From assembly GCF_003583365.1 (NCBI RefSeq), contig NZ_QXED01000003.1, positions 124,001 through 188,000 of the forward strand: a DNA stretch of 64,000 nucleotides, given 5' to 3'. Made by a program: the position numbers and the translations under genes. The first letter of the stretch is position 1; every line of letters starts with the position of its first letter. This DNA is from Fibrisoma montanum. Lineage in GTDB: Bacteria; Bacteroidota; Bacteroidia; Cytophagales; Spirosomataceae. The notes below the pieces were generated by a model. That model saw only the letters and a list, made by a program, of their open reading frames with translations. It made no database searches and was not told where the DNA came from. This document shows positions 37,080 through 45,892 of this stretch, piece by piece.

Positions 37080-38207
37080 GTGCTTAAAAGCCTTTCTGCG
37101 CTCGTTGTCGCCTTATTGCCCTGTTTCGTTGCCTGTCAGCCCGTCGATTCATTACCCACCACTTCTGATAGAAAGTCAGCCGCCCCGCTTCGGCAGGCAG
37201 CTCTGACCGTTCAGGTCGATGCGCAGTATAACCAGTTCTTTACCCGCAACGCAGCCTGGAACGGGGGCGATGGGGTCTATTCAGTGCCGCTGCCCGACGG
37301 GCGGGTGTTCTGGACATTTGGCGATAGTTTCATTGGCCGGGTGCAGCCGGATCGGTCACGCATTGCCGCGCAGAACGTCTTTGTCCGGAACGCCGTACTG
37401 GTGCAGCAGGGCGAGACGTTCGACGGATTCCGGACGCTGAACCAGGGAGCCACTACGGATACCGGCGCAAAAACATATTTCGTGCATTCGCTCGAAAAAA
37501 ACGGCAGGGACTGGTACTGGCCCCTCGATGCGACCGTCTACGGCGGAAAACTTCAGGTCGTCTTGAGCCACATTCGTAAAACGGGCTCGGGATCGTGGGA
37601 TTTCAAGAATGCGTCGATCGATCTGGCCATCTGTTCACCCACGACCGGTGCTATAGAAAAACTCATTCCGAATAAATACCAGGGCGAATGGGGCTACGGG
37701 GGTGCTTTATGTGAAGCCGCCGACGGATACACGTACCTCTACGGCGTCGTACACGGGACGTTGACAACCAGCGTCGTGGTGGCCCGGGCTCCCAAAGGCG
37801 ATCTGACGGCGGCCTGGACGTACTGGAACGGGTCTAAATGGGGGAGCAGCCCGAACCGATACGCAGTTTATAAGGATGCGTCGGACCAGTTCAGCGTATT
37901 CCGGTCGGGCAGCAAATACTACCTGTTCACGCAGGAAATTATCTTTGGCCGGCGGCTGTACCTGTCAGAGTCAACCAGTCCGGTCGGGCCCTGGACTAAC
38001 AAACGTCTGCTGTATACGATACCGGAAGAACATGGTACCGGCAAGGTGTTTACCTACAATGCGCTGGTTCACCCGGAACTGTCGAAGACAGGCGAACTCA
38101 TGATTTCGTACTGTGTGAACGCCCATAATTTCGGGGATAACTTCGCCGTGCCCGGCAGCGCGGATCTGTACCGGCCGTATTTTATCCGGGTGTACAACTG
38201 GCAGTAG
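37080..38207 (+). CDS. Five-bladed beta-propeller lipoprotein (DUF4185/DUF5005-like, glycoside-hydrolase-like)
   Basis: 375 aa from a GTG. Lipoprotein signal SALVVALLPCFVAC, so probably anchored in the periplasm or at the surface. The propeller shows repeating blades: GGDGVYSVPLPDGRVFWTFGD, RDWYWPLDATVYGGKLQVVL, GYGGALCEAADGYTYLYGVV, SDQFSVFRSGSKYYLFTQE. Such proteins resemble GH43/GH32-like propellers acting on carbohydrates; catalytic acids cannot be assigned here. No signal of an operon with its neighbours. Confidence 0.7.
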   Translation: MLKSLSALVVALLPCFVACQPVDSLPTTSDRKSAAPLRQAALTVQVDAQYNQFFTRNAAWNGGDGVYSVPLPDGRVFWTFGDSFIGRVQPDRSRIAAQNVFVRNAVLVQQGETFDGFRTLNQGATTDTGAKTYFVHSLEKNGRDWYWPLDATVYGGKLQVVLSHIRKTGSGSWDFKNASIDLAICSPTTGAIEKLIPNKYQGEWGYGGALCEAADGYTYLYGVVHGTLTTSVVVARAPKGDLTAAWTYWNGSKWGSSPNRYAVYKDASDQFSVFRSGSKYYLFTQEIIFGRRLYLSESTSPVGPWTNKRLLYTIPEEHGTGKVFTYNALVHPELSKTGELMISYCVNAHNFGDNFAVPGSADLYRPYFIRVYNWQ

Positions 38208-38240
38208 CCCCCGGCTACGTATCGACAGGCGGTACGTCGG

Positions 38241-38504
38241 TTACTGCATCTCCCGTGCCAGCCACTCATCAACGATCACGACCGGGGTTTCGAGCCGCCA
38301 GGGCGCATGGGTATGTTCCCGACCAAACCGGAGTTTGAGCGGTTTAGCCGCCGGCAATTCCGAGGCCAGGGTATTCAGCGGCTGAAGCAGGGGCTGAACG
38401 GCAACCTGGGCAACGTCCAGCAGGGTGGTGAATCGCTTCAGGTTTTCGAAAGCGGCATCGTATTGGTGCTGCGTGATCCAGAGGGCTTTCAGTTGGTTTC
38501 GCAT
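38241..38504 (-). CDS. Small hypothetical protein
   Basis: 87 aa, ATG at 38504 preceded in frame by a stop 12 nt upstream, so the frame is closed. Contains a helix-prone first half (NLKRFTTLLDVAQVAVQPLL) and no known motif. It occupies an otherwise empty 480-bp gap and converges on the propeller gene with 33 bp between stops. It could equally be a chance frame; nothing conserved is recognised. Confidence 0.35.
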   Translation of the reverse strand: MRNQLKALWITQHQYDAAFENLKRFTTLLDVAQVAVQPLLQPLNTLASELPAAKPLKLRFGREHTHAPWRLETPVVIVDEWLAREMQ

Positions 38505-38687
38505 GGGCTGGCCAGTTTACTCGATTCGTCGGGGCAGCACCGCCAGCGCTACGTCAAAACCGGCCCTGCTACCATTTTACCCTAAACACAAAACACCCCC
38601 CGGTTGGTTTACCAAACCGGCTGGTTCCGAAAAAAGGGGGCCGACTGCCGTTTTTGGGTTAATTTTGGTTGTTTATAGCAAACGACT

Positions 38688-40028
38688 GTGGCCGCTACCT
38701 TACTTCTGATCGACGACGAAGACCGACTCCGCCAACTGCTGGCCCGGCTGCTGAGCCTCGAAGGATACACCGTACTGGAAGCGGCCAATGCCCGCTCCGG
38801 TCTCAGCGTGCTCGAACGCGAGGAGGTGCAGCTGGTAATCAGCGATGTGAAGCTGCCCGACAAAAATGGGATCGAGTTAACGGCCCTGATCAAACAGACA
38901 TACCCCGCTACGGAGGTTATCGTCCTGACGGCTTATGGCACCATTGCCGATGGGGTGACGGCCATTAAAAACGGGGCCTTCGACTACATTACCAAAGGCG
39001 ACGACAACGACCGGATTATTCCGCTGGTGAGCCGGGCCGTCGAGAAAGCCGAGCTGCAGTTCCGCATCCGGCAGCTGGAACAGCAGGTGAGCAAGCGCTA
39101 CGGCTTCGACAGCATCATCGGGCGGTCGGCGGCCATCCGACAGGCCATCGACCTGGCCCGGAAAGTGGCCGTAACGGACACGACCGTGCTGCTGACCGGC
39201 GAAACCGGTACCGGCAAGGAAGTATTCGCGCAGGCCATCCACTACGCCAGTCCCCGGTCGGCGGGGCCGTTCGTGGCCATCAACTGCGGGGCGCTGAGCA
39301 AGGAGATTCTGGAAAGCGAGCTGTTCGGGCACCGGGCGGGGGCCTTCACGGGGGCTACCCGCGATCAGAAAGGCCTGTTTGCCGAAGCGAACAAAGGCAC
39401 CATTTTTCTGGATGAAATCGGGGAAATGCCGCTCGATTTACAGGCTAAATTACTCCGGGTGCTCGAAACGCACGAGTTCCTGCGCGTAGGCGATACGAAA
39501 CCGACAAAGACCGACGTACGCGTGGTAGCGGCCACGAACCGGAACCTGGAAGAAGAAGCGGGTGCCGGTCGGTTTCGGCTGGATCTGTACTACCGGCTGT
39601 CGGTGTTTGTGATCCAGTTACCGCCCCTGCGCGACCGGCGCGACGACATCCCGGAGCTGGCCGGCTTTTTTACCCGACGGGATGCGGCCAAGATCGGCAA
39701 ACGCGACGTACGCATGAGTCCCGAGTTTGTACGGATGCTGCAGAACCACGGCTGGAAAGGCAATATCCGCGAACTGAAAAACATCATTGAGCGGGCCGTT
39801 ATCCTGGCCGACGGGCCGGATCTGCTGCCCGACCACCTGCCGCTCGACATTCGGGAGGGCGATGAATCGAACCCTGGCGATGATCTGACCCTGGCGGCCC
39901 TGGAACGCCAGCACATCGGACGTATCGTAGCCATGACTGGCAACCAGAAGGCCGAAGCTGCCCGATTGCTGGGCATTTCGCTGGCTACCCTCTACCGCAA
40001 GCTGGACGAATACGGCCTGAAAAAATAG
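38688..40028 (+). CDS. Sigma-54-dependent response regulator (NtrC family) at the kdp locus
   Basis: 446 aa from a GTG. Receiver (about 1-120) with Asp53 (VISDVKLPDKNG) as phospho-acceptor; AAA+ domain (about 140-380) with Walker A TGETGTGKE, the sigma-54-contacting loop GAFTGA and Walker B TIFLDEIGEM; C-terminal Fis-type HTH (KAEAARLLGISLATLYRKLD). It lies directly upstream of the kdp genes in the place of the OmpR-type KdpE, and so probably activates them from a distal site together with the kinase at 48351. The upstream dyad (40285) and -24/-12-like element (40420) support this. Confidence 0.93.
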   Translation: MAATLLLIDDEDRLRQLLARLLSLEGYTVLEAANARSGLSVLEREEVQLVISDVKLPDKNGIELTALIKQTYPATEVIVLTAYGTIADGVTAIKNGAFDYITKGDDNDRIIPLVSRAVEKAELQFRIRQLEQQVSKRYGFDSIIGRSAAIRQAIDLARKVAVTDTTVLLTGETGTGKEVFAQAIHYASPRSAGPFVAINCGALSKEILESELFGHRAGAFTGATRDQKGLFAEANKGTIFLDEIGEMPLDLQAKLLRVLETHEFLRVGDTKPTKTDVRVVAATNRNLEEEAGAGRFRLDLYYRLSVFVIQLPPLRDRRDDIPELAGFFTRRDAAKIGKRDVRMSPEFVRMLQNHGWKGNIRELKNIIERAVILADGPDLLPDHLPLDIREGDESNPGDDLTLAALERQHIGRIVAMTGNQKAEAARLLGISLATLYRKLDEYGLKK

Positions 40029-40284
40029 CCCCGTCCGGTTAGAATCACGTTGCGGATCTATTGGTCATTGGTGAAGGGAGCGGTTGCCTAATCCGCACCA
40101 GCGGTATGTCATCAGCGGGTCGCACCACGAGCGGTACGTGTTCAGTTTTCACATTCTGATAATCCAGTCCGTATGCTTTCTCGTTGGAAATAGTCAGGCG
40201 TTTAAGCAGGACGTACGCGTTCATCATAAACGCATCGACTGTGATGAGCTTCCAGACCTGGCTGTCCGGGATTGAATGGCCGTC

Positions 40285-40323
40285 TTTCTCAAAATGAGAA
40301 TGAGCGGCTATCATTTTGAGAAA
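40285..40323. promoter_or_regulatory. Candidate enhancer site (dyad) for the sigma-54 regulator
   Basis: Perfect 13-bp arms 40285-40297 and 40311-40323 around a 13-nt centre. It lies about 100 bp upstream of the -24/-12-like element and 150-190 bp upstream of the first kdp ORF, a typical distance for NtrC-family enhancer sites. It is not followed by a T run on either strand, so a terminator is less likely. Confidence 0.45.
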
Positions 40324-40419
40324 AAAGCAATGGTCCTGATCCGTTTGTATGATTAGATGCCTGATACAATTGGTTGACTATCAGTTTTCTACAGAGTCGA
40401 CGTACGTCATCAGCCGGTT

Positions 40420-40435
40420 TGGCATCTGATTCGTA
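40420..40435 (+). promoter_or_regulatory. Weak sigma-54 (-24/-12) promoter candidate for the kdp genes
   Basis: TGGCATCTGATTCGTA compared with TGGCACGNNNNTTGCW: the -24 half matches five of six, the -12 half three of five (GT rather than GC at the core). Spacing is correct and the first ORF starts 37 nt downstream. Confidence 0.3.
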
Positions 40436-40471
40436 CCATCAGGATAGAAACCAATTCATGAAATCAACCGA

Positions 40472-40558
40472 ATGGAGACTATCCTGATCTTAATTACTTC
40501 GGCGCTGCTGTGCTTCGTCCTCTTTTACAAATCAATCGAATGGTTTGAGAACATCTGA
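40472..40558 (+). CDS. 28-residue membrane microprotein ahead of KdpF
   Basis: Frame METILILITSALLCFVLF then YKSIEWFENI: one hydrophobic helix and a short amphipathic charged end, ending in TGA at 40556. It is 5 bp before the KdpF ATG and co-directional with kdpA. I recognise no named family. Placement in a K+-ATPase operon beside a second single-helix peptide suggests a small subunit of the Kdp complex or of its sensor. Translation is not proven, but length, hydrophobicity and spacing make it credible. Confidence 0.6.
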   Translation: METILILITSALLCFVLFYKSIEWFENI

Positions 40559-40563
40559 TCGCC

Positions 40564-40644
40564 ATGCTGACGCTGCTTTTTATTGTCTCGCTTCTGGTGT
40601 TTGGCTACATGTTCTACGTGCTGGTCAGACCCGAAAAGTTTTAA
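40564..40644 (+). CDS. kdpF: KdpF, small subunit of the potassium-transporting ATPase
   Basis: 26 aa, MLTLLFIVSLLVFGYMFYVL followed by VRPEKF. The single hydrophobic helix with the RPEKF end is the KdpF hallmark (usually 25-30 residues). It stabilises the KdpABC complex in the inner membrane. It starts 5 bp after the 28-residue ORF and ends 13 bp before kdpA. Confidence 0.9.
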   Translation: MLTLLFIVSLLVFGYMFYVLVRPEKF

Positions 40645-40657
40645 CCTACCTACCACT

Positions 40658-42388
40658 ATGTTTACGGATGGAATGGGCGTGATCGCCATGTACGCCCTTA
40701 CGGTGCTGCTGGCGATTCCGCTCGGCAAGTACATTGCCAAAGTATATCAGGGCAACCCCAGCCGGAACGCCGGATCGGCCCTTGACTTTATAGCCCCGCT
40801 GGAGCGTCTGATTTATCGCCTGGGCGGGGTTGATCCCAACCGGCAGATGAACTGGAAGGAAAACCTCGTGGCCCTGGTCACGATCAACCTGCTTTGGTTC
40901 ATCTACGCGTTCTTCATGCTGTTGTTCCAGGGCAGCCTGCCGCTGAACCCCGATGGTAATCCGTCGCAAACGCCGGATCTGGCGTTCAATACGGCGATTA
41001 GCTTCCTGGTTAACTGCAACCTGCAGCACTATTCCGGCGAGTCGGGTCTGACGTACCTGACCCAGACGGCGGTAATTATGTTTCTGCAGTTTGTGACGGC
41101 GGCTACCGGTATGGCGGCTATGGTGCTCGTGTTCAATGCACTGCGCACGGAGGTGGCCGATAAGCTGGGCAATTTCTACGTGTATTTCGTCAAGTCGATT
41201 ACGCGGATTCTGTTGCCGCTGTCGCTGGTAGTAGCGCTTATCCTCGCCTTCAACGGCACACCCGCCAGCTACGACGGAAAGGATACCATCGTGACGCTTC
41301 AGGTCGATACGGTTGGGGTTTCGCGCGGGCCGGCCGCTGGGATGATCGCCATCAAGCAGCTGGGTACCAACGGCGGGGGCTGGTTCGGCGTGAACTCGGC
41401 GCACCCCCTGGAAAACCCGAACTACCTGACCAATATGGTCGAAGACATTTCGATTATCCTGATTCCGATTGCACTGGTGTTTGCGCTGGGGCATTACATC
41501 AACCGCCGTCGGCTGGCGCTGGTCATCTACGGCGTCATGACGGTTGGCTTCATGCTCCTCTTTTTCCCGTCGCTCTTCGCCGAGATAAGCGGCAACCCGG
41601 CCATTGCGAATCTTGGCGTGGCGCAGCCGCTGGGCAGTATGGAAGGCAAGGAAATCAGGCTGGGCGCGGCCGCTTCAGCGTACTGGGGCATTACGACAAC
41701 GGCTACCTCTAACGGGTCGGTCAACGCCATGCATGATTCCATGACGCCGATTTCGGGCGCTATGCAGATGCTCGACATGATGATCAACGCTTTCTACGGC
41801 GGGGTGGGTGTGGGCTTCCTGAACTTCTTCGTGTTCCTGATCGTCGCCGTGTTTATCTCGGGGCTGATGGTAGGCCGGACGCCGGAATTCCTGGGCCGCA
41901 AGGTTGAAGCGCGGGAGATGAAAATCGCGTCGCTGATCGCTATTCTGCACCCGTTCCTGATTCTGGTATCCACGGCCATATCGTCCTACACGCTGGTAAA
42001 CATGCCGGATGCGGACTGGGCGGTGAAGCCCGGCAACTGGCTCAACAACGATACGTTTCACGGGTTCTCGGAGATGTTGTACGAATACACCTCGTCGGCG
42101 GCCAACAACGGTTCTGGTTTTGAAGGACTGGGTGACAACAATTTCTTCTGGAATTTTACCTGTGGTCTGGTGCTGATTCTGGGACGTTACCTGCCGATTG
42201 TCGGACCGGTGGCGATTGCGGGCCTGCTGGCGCAGAAGAAGTACGTGCCGGAGTCGTCGGGTACGTTGCCTACCGATACGGGTACGTTTGGCCTGGTGAC
42301 GTTCGCCGTTATCTTCATCATCGCAGCCCTGTCGTTCTTCCCGGCGCTGGCCCTGGGGCCGCTGGCGGAGTACTTCAGCTTACGGTAA
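40658..42388 (+). CDS. kdpA: KdpA, potassium-binding and translocating subunit of the Kdp ATPase
   Basis: Inner-membrane subunit that binds K+ and forms the ion path. 576 aa from the ATG at 40658; an in-frame start at 40583 would overlap kdpF in another frame. Selectivity-filter-like loops are visible (NCNLQHYSGESGLTYLT; GTNGGGWFGVNSAHPLENPN; NNGSGFEGLGDNN), with about ten membrane helices. The last 14 bp of the gene overlap, antisense, the 3' end of the TumE-like toxin gene. kdpB does not follow directly, which is unusual: 662 bp with a toxin-antitoxin pair intervene. Confidence 0.97.
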   Translation: MFTDGMGVIAMYALTVLLAIPLGKYIAKVYQGNPSRNAGSALDFIAPLERLIYRLGGVDPNRQMNWKENLVALVTINLLWFIYAFFMLLFQGSLPLNPDGNPSQTPDLAFNTAISFLVNCNLQHYSGESGLTYLTQTAVIMFLQFVTAATGMAAMVLVFNALRTEVADKLGNFYVYFVKSITRILLPLSLVVALILAFNGTPASYDGKDTIVTLQVDTVGVSRGPAAGMIAIKQLGTNGGGWFGVNSAHPLENPNYLTNMVEDISIILIPIALVFALGHYINRRRLALVIYGVMTVGFMLLFFPSLFAEISGNPAIANLGVAQPLGSMEGKEIRLGAAASAYWGITTTATSNGSVNAMHDSMTPISGAMQMLDMMINAFYGGVGVGFLNFFVFLIVAVFISGLMVGRTPEFLGRKVEAREMKIASLIAILHPFLILVSTAISSYTLVNMPDADWAVKPGNWLNNDTFHGFSEMLYEYTSSAANNGSGFEGLGDNNFFWNFTCGLVLILGRYLPIVGPVAIAGLLAQKKYVPESSGTLPTDTGTFGLVTFAVIFIIAALSFFPALALGPLAEYFSLR

Positions 42389-42725
42389 GCTGCGAAGCAA
42401 TGAAGGTGAGCACTTTGTCGAGGGTCATGGGTTCGGAAGCAACTACGTTTTCTTCGGAACCCTGATGCTGATGGTAAGGAGTGGTAGGCAACGGCACTGA
42501 ATGCGCGTTGTCCCAGCGATGAATGATCTGGTTGTCGGCGGCTTGCCAGTGGTACGAATAGTCTATCCAACCCGAACGGATGACGTAGTTCTCACGCACG
42601 TAGAGTACGGACTGATCAACTAGAATTATTGTGCCACGTACCTGAATCGTATTGGGGTTTACAATTGGATCAAATGGTGTGTGACTAAGAATCAGATGAC
42701 CAAATGCTGAAAGATCGTGCTTCAT
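42375..42725 (-). CDS. TumE-like (DUF6516-type) toxin of a toxin-antitoxin pair
   Basis: 116 aa. The pattern of a charged beta-rich body (IQVRGTIILVDQSVLYVREN), an aromatic YSYHWQAADNQIIHRWDN strand and a His-rich PYHQHQGSEENV region followed by a C-terminal helix (LDKVLTFIASQL) matches the TumE toxin family as I know it. Overlaps its upstream partner by 4 bp (ATGA-type junction), typical of co-translated antitoxin-toxin genes. Its 3' end overlaps the end of kdpA antisense. More AT-rich than kdpA (25 of 60 against 36 of 60 G+C in sampled lines). Mechanism and target are unknown. Confidence 0.7.
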   Translation of the reverse strand: MKHDLSAFGHLILSHTPFDPIVNPNTIQVRGTIILVDQSVLYVRENYVIRSGWIDYSYHWQAADNQIIHRWDNAHSVPLPTTPYHQHQGSEENVVASEPMTLDKVLTFIASQLTVS

Positions 42726-43018
42726 TTGACCAACTGAGCCAGGCGCTTTTCAATCCCTCTAAGTTCAATCATTTCCACGCGCCAGTCCATAATATCGTTT
42801 TCGCGCTCGAACTGGTTGAATTGAGTCACTTGATTGAATTGTCTCTCAAATTCAACATAGGTCATGCCATACTTCTCTTCGAAAAGTTCAATGCGTGTGT
42901 TATGGACCTTCAACTCGCGTAATAACTCTTCCTGCATCTTTTTGATGGCGTAATCGGTACTCGACTTGTAGCCCATCTCGTGGAAAATACTTTCGATGGA
43001 ATACTGCTCAACCGTCAT
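42722..43018 (-). CDS. Antitoxin-like partner of the TumE-like protein
   Basis: 98 aa from the ATG at 43018; a TTG start at 43057 would run into kdpB. Mostly helical with a probable coiled coil (KKMQEELLRELKVHNTRIEL) and the segment FEEKYGMTYVEFERQF, which I associate with the small partners of TumE-type toxins. It precedes the toxin and overlaps it by 4 bp. Only 32 bp separate its start from the kdpB start on the other strand, so its promoter must lie in or at the kdpB 5' end. Confidence 0.65.
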   Translation of the reverse strand: MTVEQYSIESIFHEMGYKSSTDYAIKKMQEELLRELKVHNTRIELFEEKYGMTYVEFERQFNQVTQFNQFERENDIMDWRVEMIELRGIEKRLAQLVK

Positions 43019-43050
43019 AACTGAATTCGTTTTTTTCAAATATAACAAAA

Positions 43051-45162
43051 ATGGCAAAGCAATCTTCTCCTTCGCTGTTCCAGCGCGAGCTCGTTGGAAC
43101 GGCTATCCGGGAGTCATTTGTGAAACTTAACCCGGCGGTCCTGATCAGGAACCCGGTCATGTTCACCGTCGAAATTGGTACGGTGATCATGCTCCTGGTA
43201 ACGATCTATATTGCCCTGTCGGGTGATACGTCGCAGGGGTCACTGGGGTATAACATCATCATTACCCTGATTCTGTTCATAACTATTCTGTTCGCCAACT
43301 TCGCCGAGGCCATTGCCGAAGCGCGGGGAAAAGCCCAGGCCGAATCACTCCGCAAAACGCGAGAGGAAACCCCGGCCAAGGTAATCCGGACCCTGGGGCG
43401 GATGAAGCTCGACGAAGTGGAGATAATTCCCTCCTCGCAGCTGCAGAAAGGCGATGTGTTTTTGTGCGAAACCGGTGACATCATCCCTTCGGACGGTGAA
43501 ATCATCGAAGGATTAGCTACCATCGACGAATCGGCCATCACGGGCGAATCCGCGCCGGTCATCCGGGAAGCCGGTGGCGACCGCTCGTCGGTGACGGGTG
43601 GTACGAAGGTGCTGTCGGACCGCATCAAAGTGCTGGTCACGACCCAGCCGGGGGAGTCGTTTCTGGACAAGATGATCGCGCTGGTTGAAGGAGCGAGCCG
43701 CCAGAAAACGCCGAACGAAATTGCGCTGACAATTCTGCTGGCGGGCTTTACGCTGATTTTCGTCATCGTCTGCGTTACGCTGCAGCCGTTCGCCGAGTAC
43801 GCCAATACCCCCATCACCATCGCGGCACTGATTTCGCTGTTTGTCTGCCTGATTCCAACCACCATCGGTGGACTGCTGTCGGCCATCGGTATCGCGGGTA
43901 TGGACCGGGCGCTCCGGGCCAATGTCATCGCCAAGTCGGGCCGGGCCGTCGAAACGGCGGGCGACATCGATACGCTACTGCTCGACAAAACGGGTACCAT
44001 CACGATCGGAAACCGGAAGGCGACCCACTTCTACCCGGCTCCGGGCATTAACCAGACCGATATGGTGCGGGCCAGTGCGCTGAGTTCGCTGGCCGACGAA
44101 ACGCCGGAAGGTAAGTCAATCGTAGAGTTAGCCCGCAGTGGAGACTTCGGTACGGACGTTACGCGGTCGCTGTCCATCGAGGGAGCCACGTTGATAAAGT
44201 TCACCGCCGAAACACGGTCGAGTGGTATCGACCTGCCGGCCCGTCTAAACGGTAACGGCCGGGCCACTGCCGGCCAGAACACCGATGTGATTCGCATCCG
44301 TAAAGGGGCCGTGGACTCCATCCGGGTTATGGTGGAGCGGGCGGGCAATGTATTTCCGGCCGAGACGGACAAGAAAGCGAAGGAGATTGCCGCCAACGGG
44401 GGGACTCCGCTGGTTGTGGCCGAAAACGACGTTGTGAAAGGCGTTGTTGAGCTGCAGGATATTATCAAACCCGGCATTCAGGAGCGGTTTCAGCGGCTGC
44501 GCCGGATGGGCGTGAAAACGGTGATGGTGACCGGCGACAATCCCCTGACGGCCAAGTTTATTGCCGAGAAAGCCGGGGTTGACGACTTCATCGCCGAAGC
44601 TAAGCCGGAGGACAAGATGAACTACATCCGGCACGAGCAGACCGGCGGCAAACTGGTGGCGATGATGGGCGACGGTACGAACGACGCGCCCGCCCTGGCG
44701 CAGGCCGACGTGGGTGTGGCGATGAACTCCGGTACGCAGGCCGCCAAGGAAGCCGGCAACATGGTGGACCTCGACAATGACCCGACCAAACTGATTGAGG
44801 TGGTCGAAATTGGCAAGCAACTGCTGATTACGCGCGGAACGCTGACGACCTTCAGCATCGCCAACGACGTAGCGAAGTACTTCGCCATCGTCCCGGCCCT
44901 GTTCATCAGCTCCATTCCGGCCCTGCAAAGCCTGAATATCATGCGGCTGAACAGTCCCGAGTCGGCGATCCTGTCGGCGGTGATCTTCAACGCGATCATC
45001 ATCCCGATGCTCATCCCGCTGGCCCTGCGTGGCGTAGAGTACAAGCCAATCGGAGCCTCTGCCTTGCTACGCCGGAACCTGTTTATCTACGGCCTGGGTG
45101 GCCTGATTGCACCGTTCATCGGCATCAAACTGCTTGATCTGGTAATAGGGGTATTTATTTAA
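43051..45162 (+). CDS. kdpB: KdpB, catalytic P-type ATPase subunit of the Kdp potassium pump
   Basis: 703 aa. P-type hallmark LLDKTGTIT with phosphorylated Asp312, actuator TGESAPV, and [20 protein letters not shown] are all present. It hydrolyses ATP to drive K+ import through KdpA. Slightly longer than the usual 675-690, with extra residues in the nucleotide-binding domain (about 395-415, [19 protein letters not shown]). Start at 43051 is 32 bp from the divergent antitoxin start. An intercistronic hairpin begins directly after the stop codon. Confidence 0.97.
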   Translation: MAKQSSPSLFQRELVGTAIRESFVKLNPAVLIRNPVMFTVEIGTVIMLLVTIYIALSGDTSQGSLGYNIIITLILFITILFANFAEAIAEARGKAQAESLRKTREETPAKVIRTLGRMKLDEVEIIPSSQLQKGDVFLCETGDIIPSDGEIIEGLATIDESAITGESAPVIREAGGDRSSVTGGTKVLSDRIKVLVTTQPGESFLDKMIALVEGASRQKTPNEIALTILLAGFTLIFVIVCVTLQPFAEYANTPITIAALISLFVCLIPTTIGGLLSAIGIAGMDRALRANVIAKSGRAVETAGDIDTLLLDKTGTITIGNRKATHFYPAPGINQTDMVRASALSSLADETPEGKSIVELARSGDFGTDVTRSLSIEGATLIKFTAETRSSGIDLPARLNGNGRATAGQNTDVIRIRKGAVDSIRVMVERAGNVFPAETDKKAKEIAANGGTPLVVAENDVVKGVVELQDIIKPGIQERFQRLRRMGVKTVMVTGDNPLTAKFIAEKAGVDDFIAEAKPEDKMNYIRHEQTGGKLVAMMGDGTNDAPALAQADVGVAMNSGTQAAKEAGNMVDLDNDPTKLIEVVEIGKQLLITRGTLTTFSIANDVAKYFAIVPALFISSIPALQSLNIMRLNSPESAILSAVIFNAIIIPMLIPLALRGVEYKPIGASALLRRNLFIYGLGGLIAPFIGIKLLDLVIGVFI

Positions 45163-45253
45163 TGAATGAGCGAAATCGGAAAGTCAATACGAAGCGCTGT
45201 TTTCATTTAGATAATAGCACATCAACACGTCCTAATAATCTTTCGCTCATTCA
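45163..45253 (+). repeat. Intercistronic hairpin between kdpB and kdpC
   Basis: Perfect 13-bp arms 45163-45175 and 45241-45253; loop 65 nt. The purine-rich 5' arm starts at the first base after the kdpB stop; the pyrimidine-rich 3' arm ends 17 nt before the kdpC ATG. No T run. Confidence 0.85.
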
Positions 45254-45270
45254 CTCACTCTTTCAAAAGT

Positions 45271-45834
45271 ATGAAAACACACATCGGACCAGCTATTCGA
45301 CTCACGGTAGTCCTGCTGGTGTTACTCTCTGTTATTTATCCGCTCGTAGTGGCGGGTATCGCTACCTTCGCCCCCGGCGGGGGTAAGGGCGAAACCATTA
45401 CGGTCAACGGCCGGGTGGTTGGCTACAAGCGCGTTGGGCAGGCTTTCACCGAGGACCGGTATTTCAACAGTCGCCCGTCGGCGGTTGATTATAATGCAGC
45501 GGGTTCGGGCGGGTCAAACAAAGGGCCAAGTAATGCGAATTACCTGAAAACGGTTCAGGCGCGTATCGATACGTTCCTGGCTCATAATCCCGGTGTTCGG
45601 AAAGAAGACATTCCGTCTGAACTGGTAACCGCTTCGGGTAGCGGCCTGGACCCGGATTTATCACCGGCCGGGGCTAAAATTCAGATCGCCCGCATTGCAA
45701 AAATACGAGGCATCAGCGCCGACCGGCTGAACCAACTGGTGGATGAGCACACTGAGGGTCCGCTGCTGGGCCTGTTCGGTCCCTCGAAAGTGAATGTGTT
45801 GCAGGTAAACGTAGCGCTGGATGCGCTGAAGTAA
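45271..45834 (+). CDS. kdpC: KdpC, accessory subunit of the Kdp ATPase
   Basis: 187-aa single-span protein that assists ATP binding by KdpB. N-terminal helix (about 9-30, LTVVLLVLLSVIYPLVVAGI) and periplasmic domain with the family segments YFNSRPSAVDYNAAGSGGSN, TASGSGLDPDLSPAGAKIQI and a C-terminal LPG-like LLGLFGPSKVNVLQVNVALD. The size is typical. It is followed after 58 bp by the porin gene, in the same direction. Confidence 0.96.
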   Translation: MKTHIGPAIRLTVVLLVLLSVIYPLVVAGIATFAPGGGKGETITVNGRVVGYKRVGQAFTEDRYFNSRPSAVDYNAAGSGGSNKGPSNANYLKTVQARIDTFLAHNPGVRKEDIPSELVTASGSGLDPDLSPAGAKIQIARIAKIRGISADRLNQLVDEHTEGPLLGLFGPSKVNVLQVNVALDALK

Positions 45835-45892
45835 TTGTAGGCCGGCTGTAACCGGACTATCCAACAAAACCACCGCTTCGGCGGCCTGTGAA

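Larger units (their letters stand above)
40029..40471. other. Control region between the sigma-54 regulator and the kdp genes
   Basis: 443 bp. It contains the 13-bp dyad at 40285-40323 and a weak -24/-12 element at 40420-40435. A minus-strand frame (40045-40314) is not called because its start overlaps the dyad and it resembles nothing known. Confidence 0.6.

Noticed and set aside
40045-40314. 89-codon minus-strand frame between the sigma-54 regulator and the kdp genes
   Set aside because: Its start codon lies in the 13-bp dyad, it resembles no known family and would need its own promoter within the kdp control region. Chance frame is more likely.
40646-41494. 282-codon open frame antisense to kdpA
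   Set aside because: kdpA is unambiguous; the antisense frame has His/Gln/Arg-biased composition and no motifs.
45839-45887. Fifth intercistronic hairpin between kdpC and the porin
   Set aside because: Arms of only 6 bp (45839-45844 and 45882-45887) are expected by chance, although the geometry is similar.
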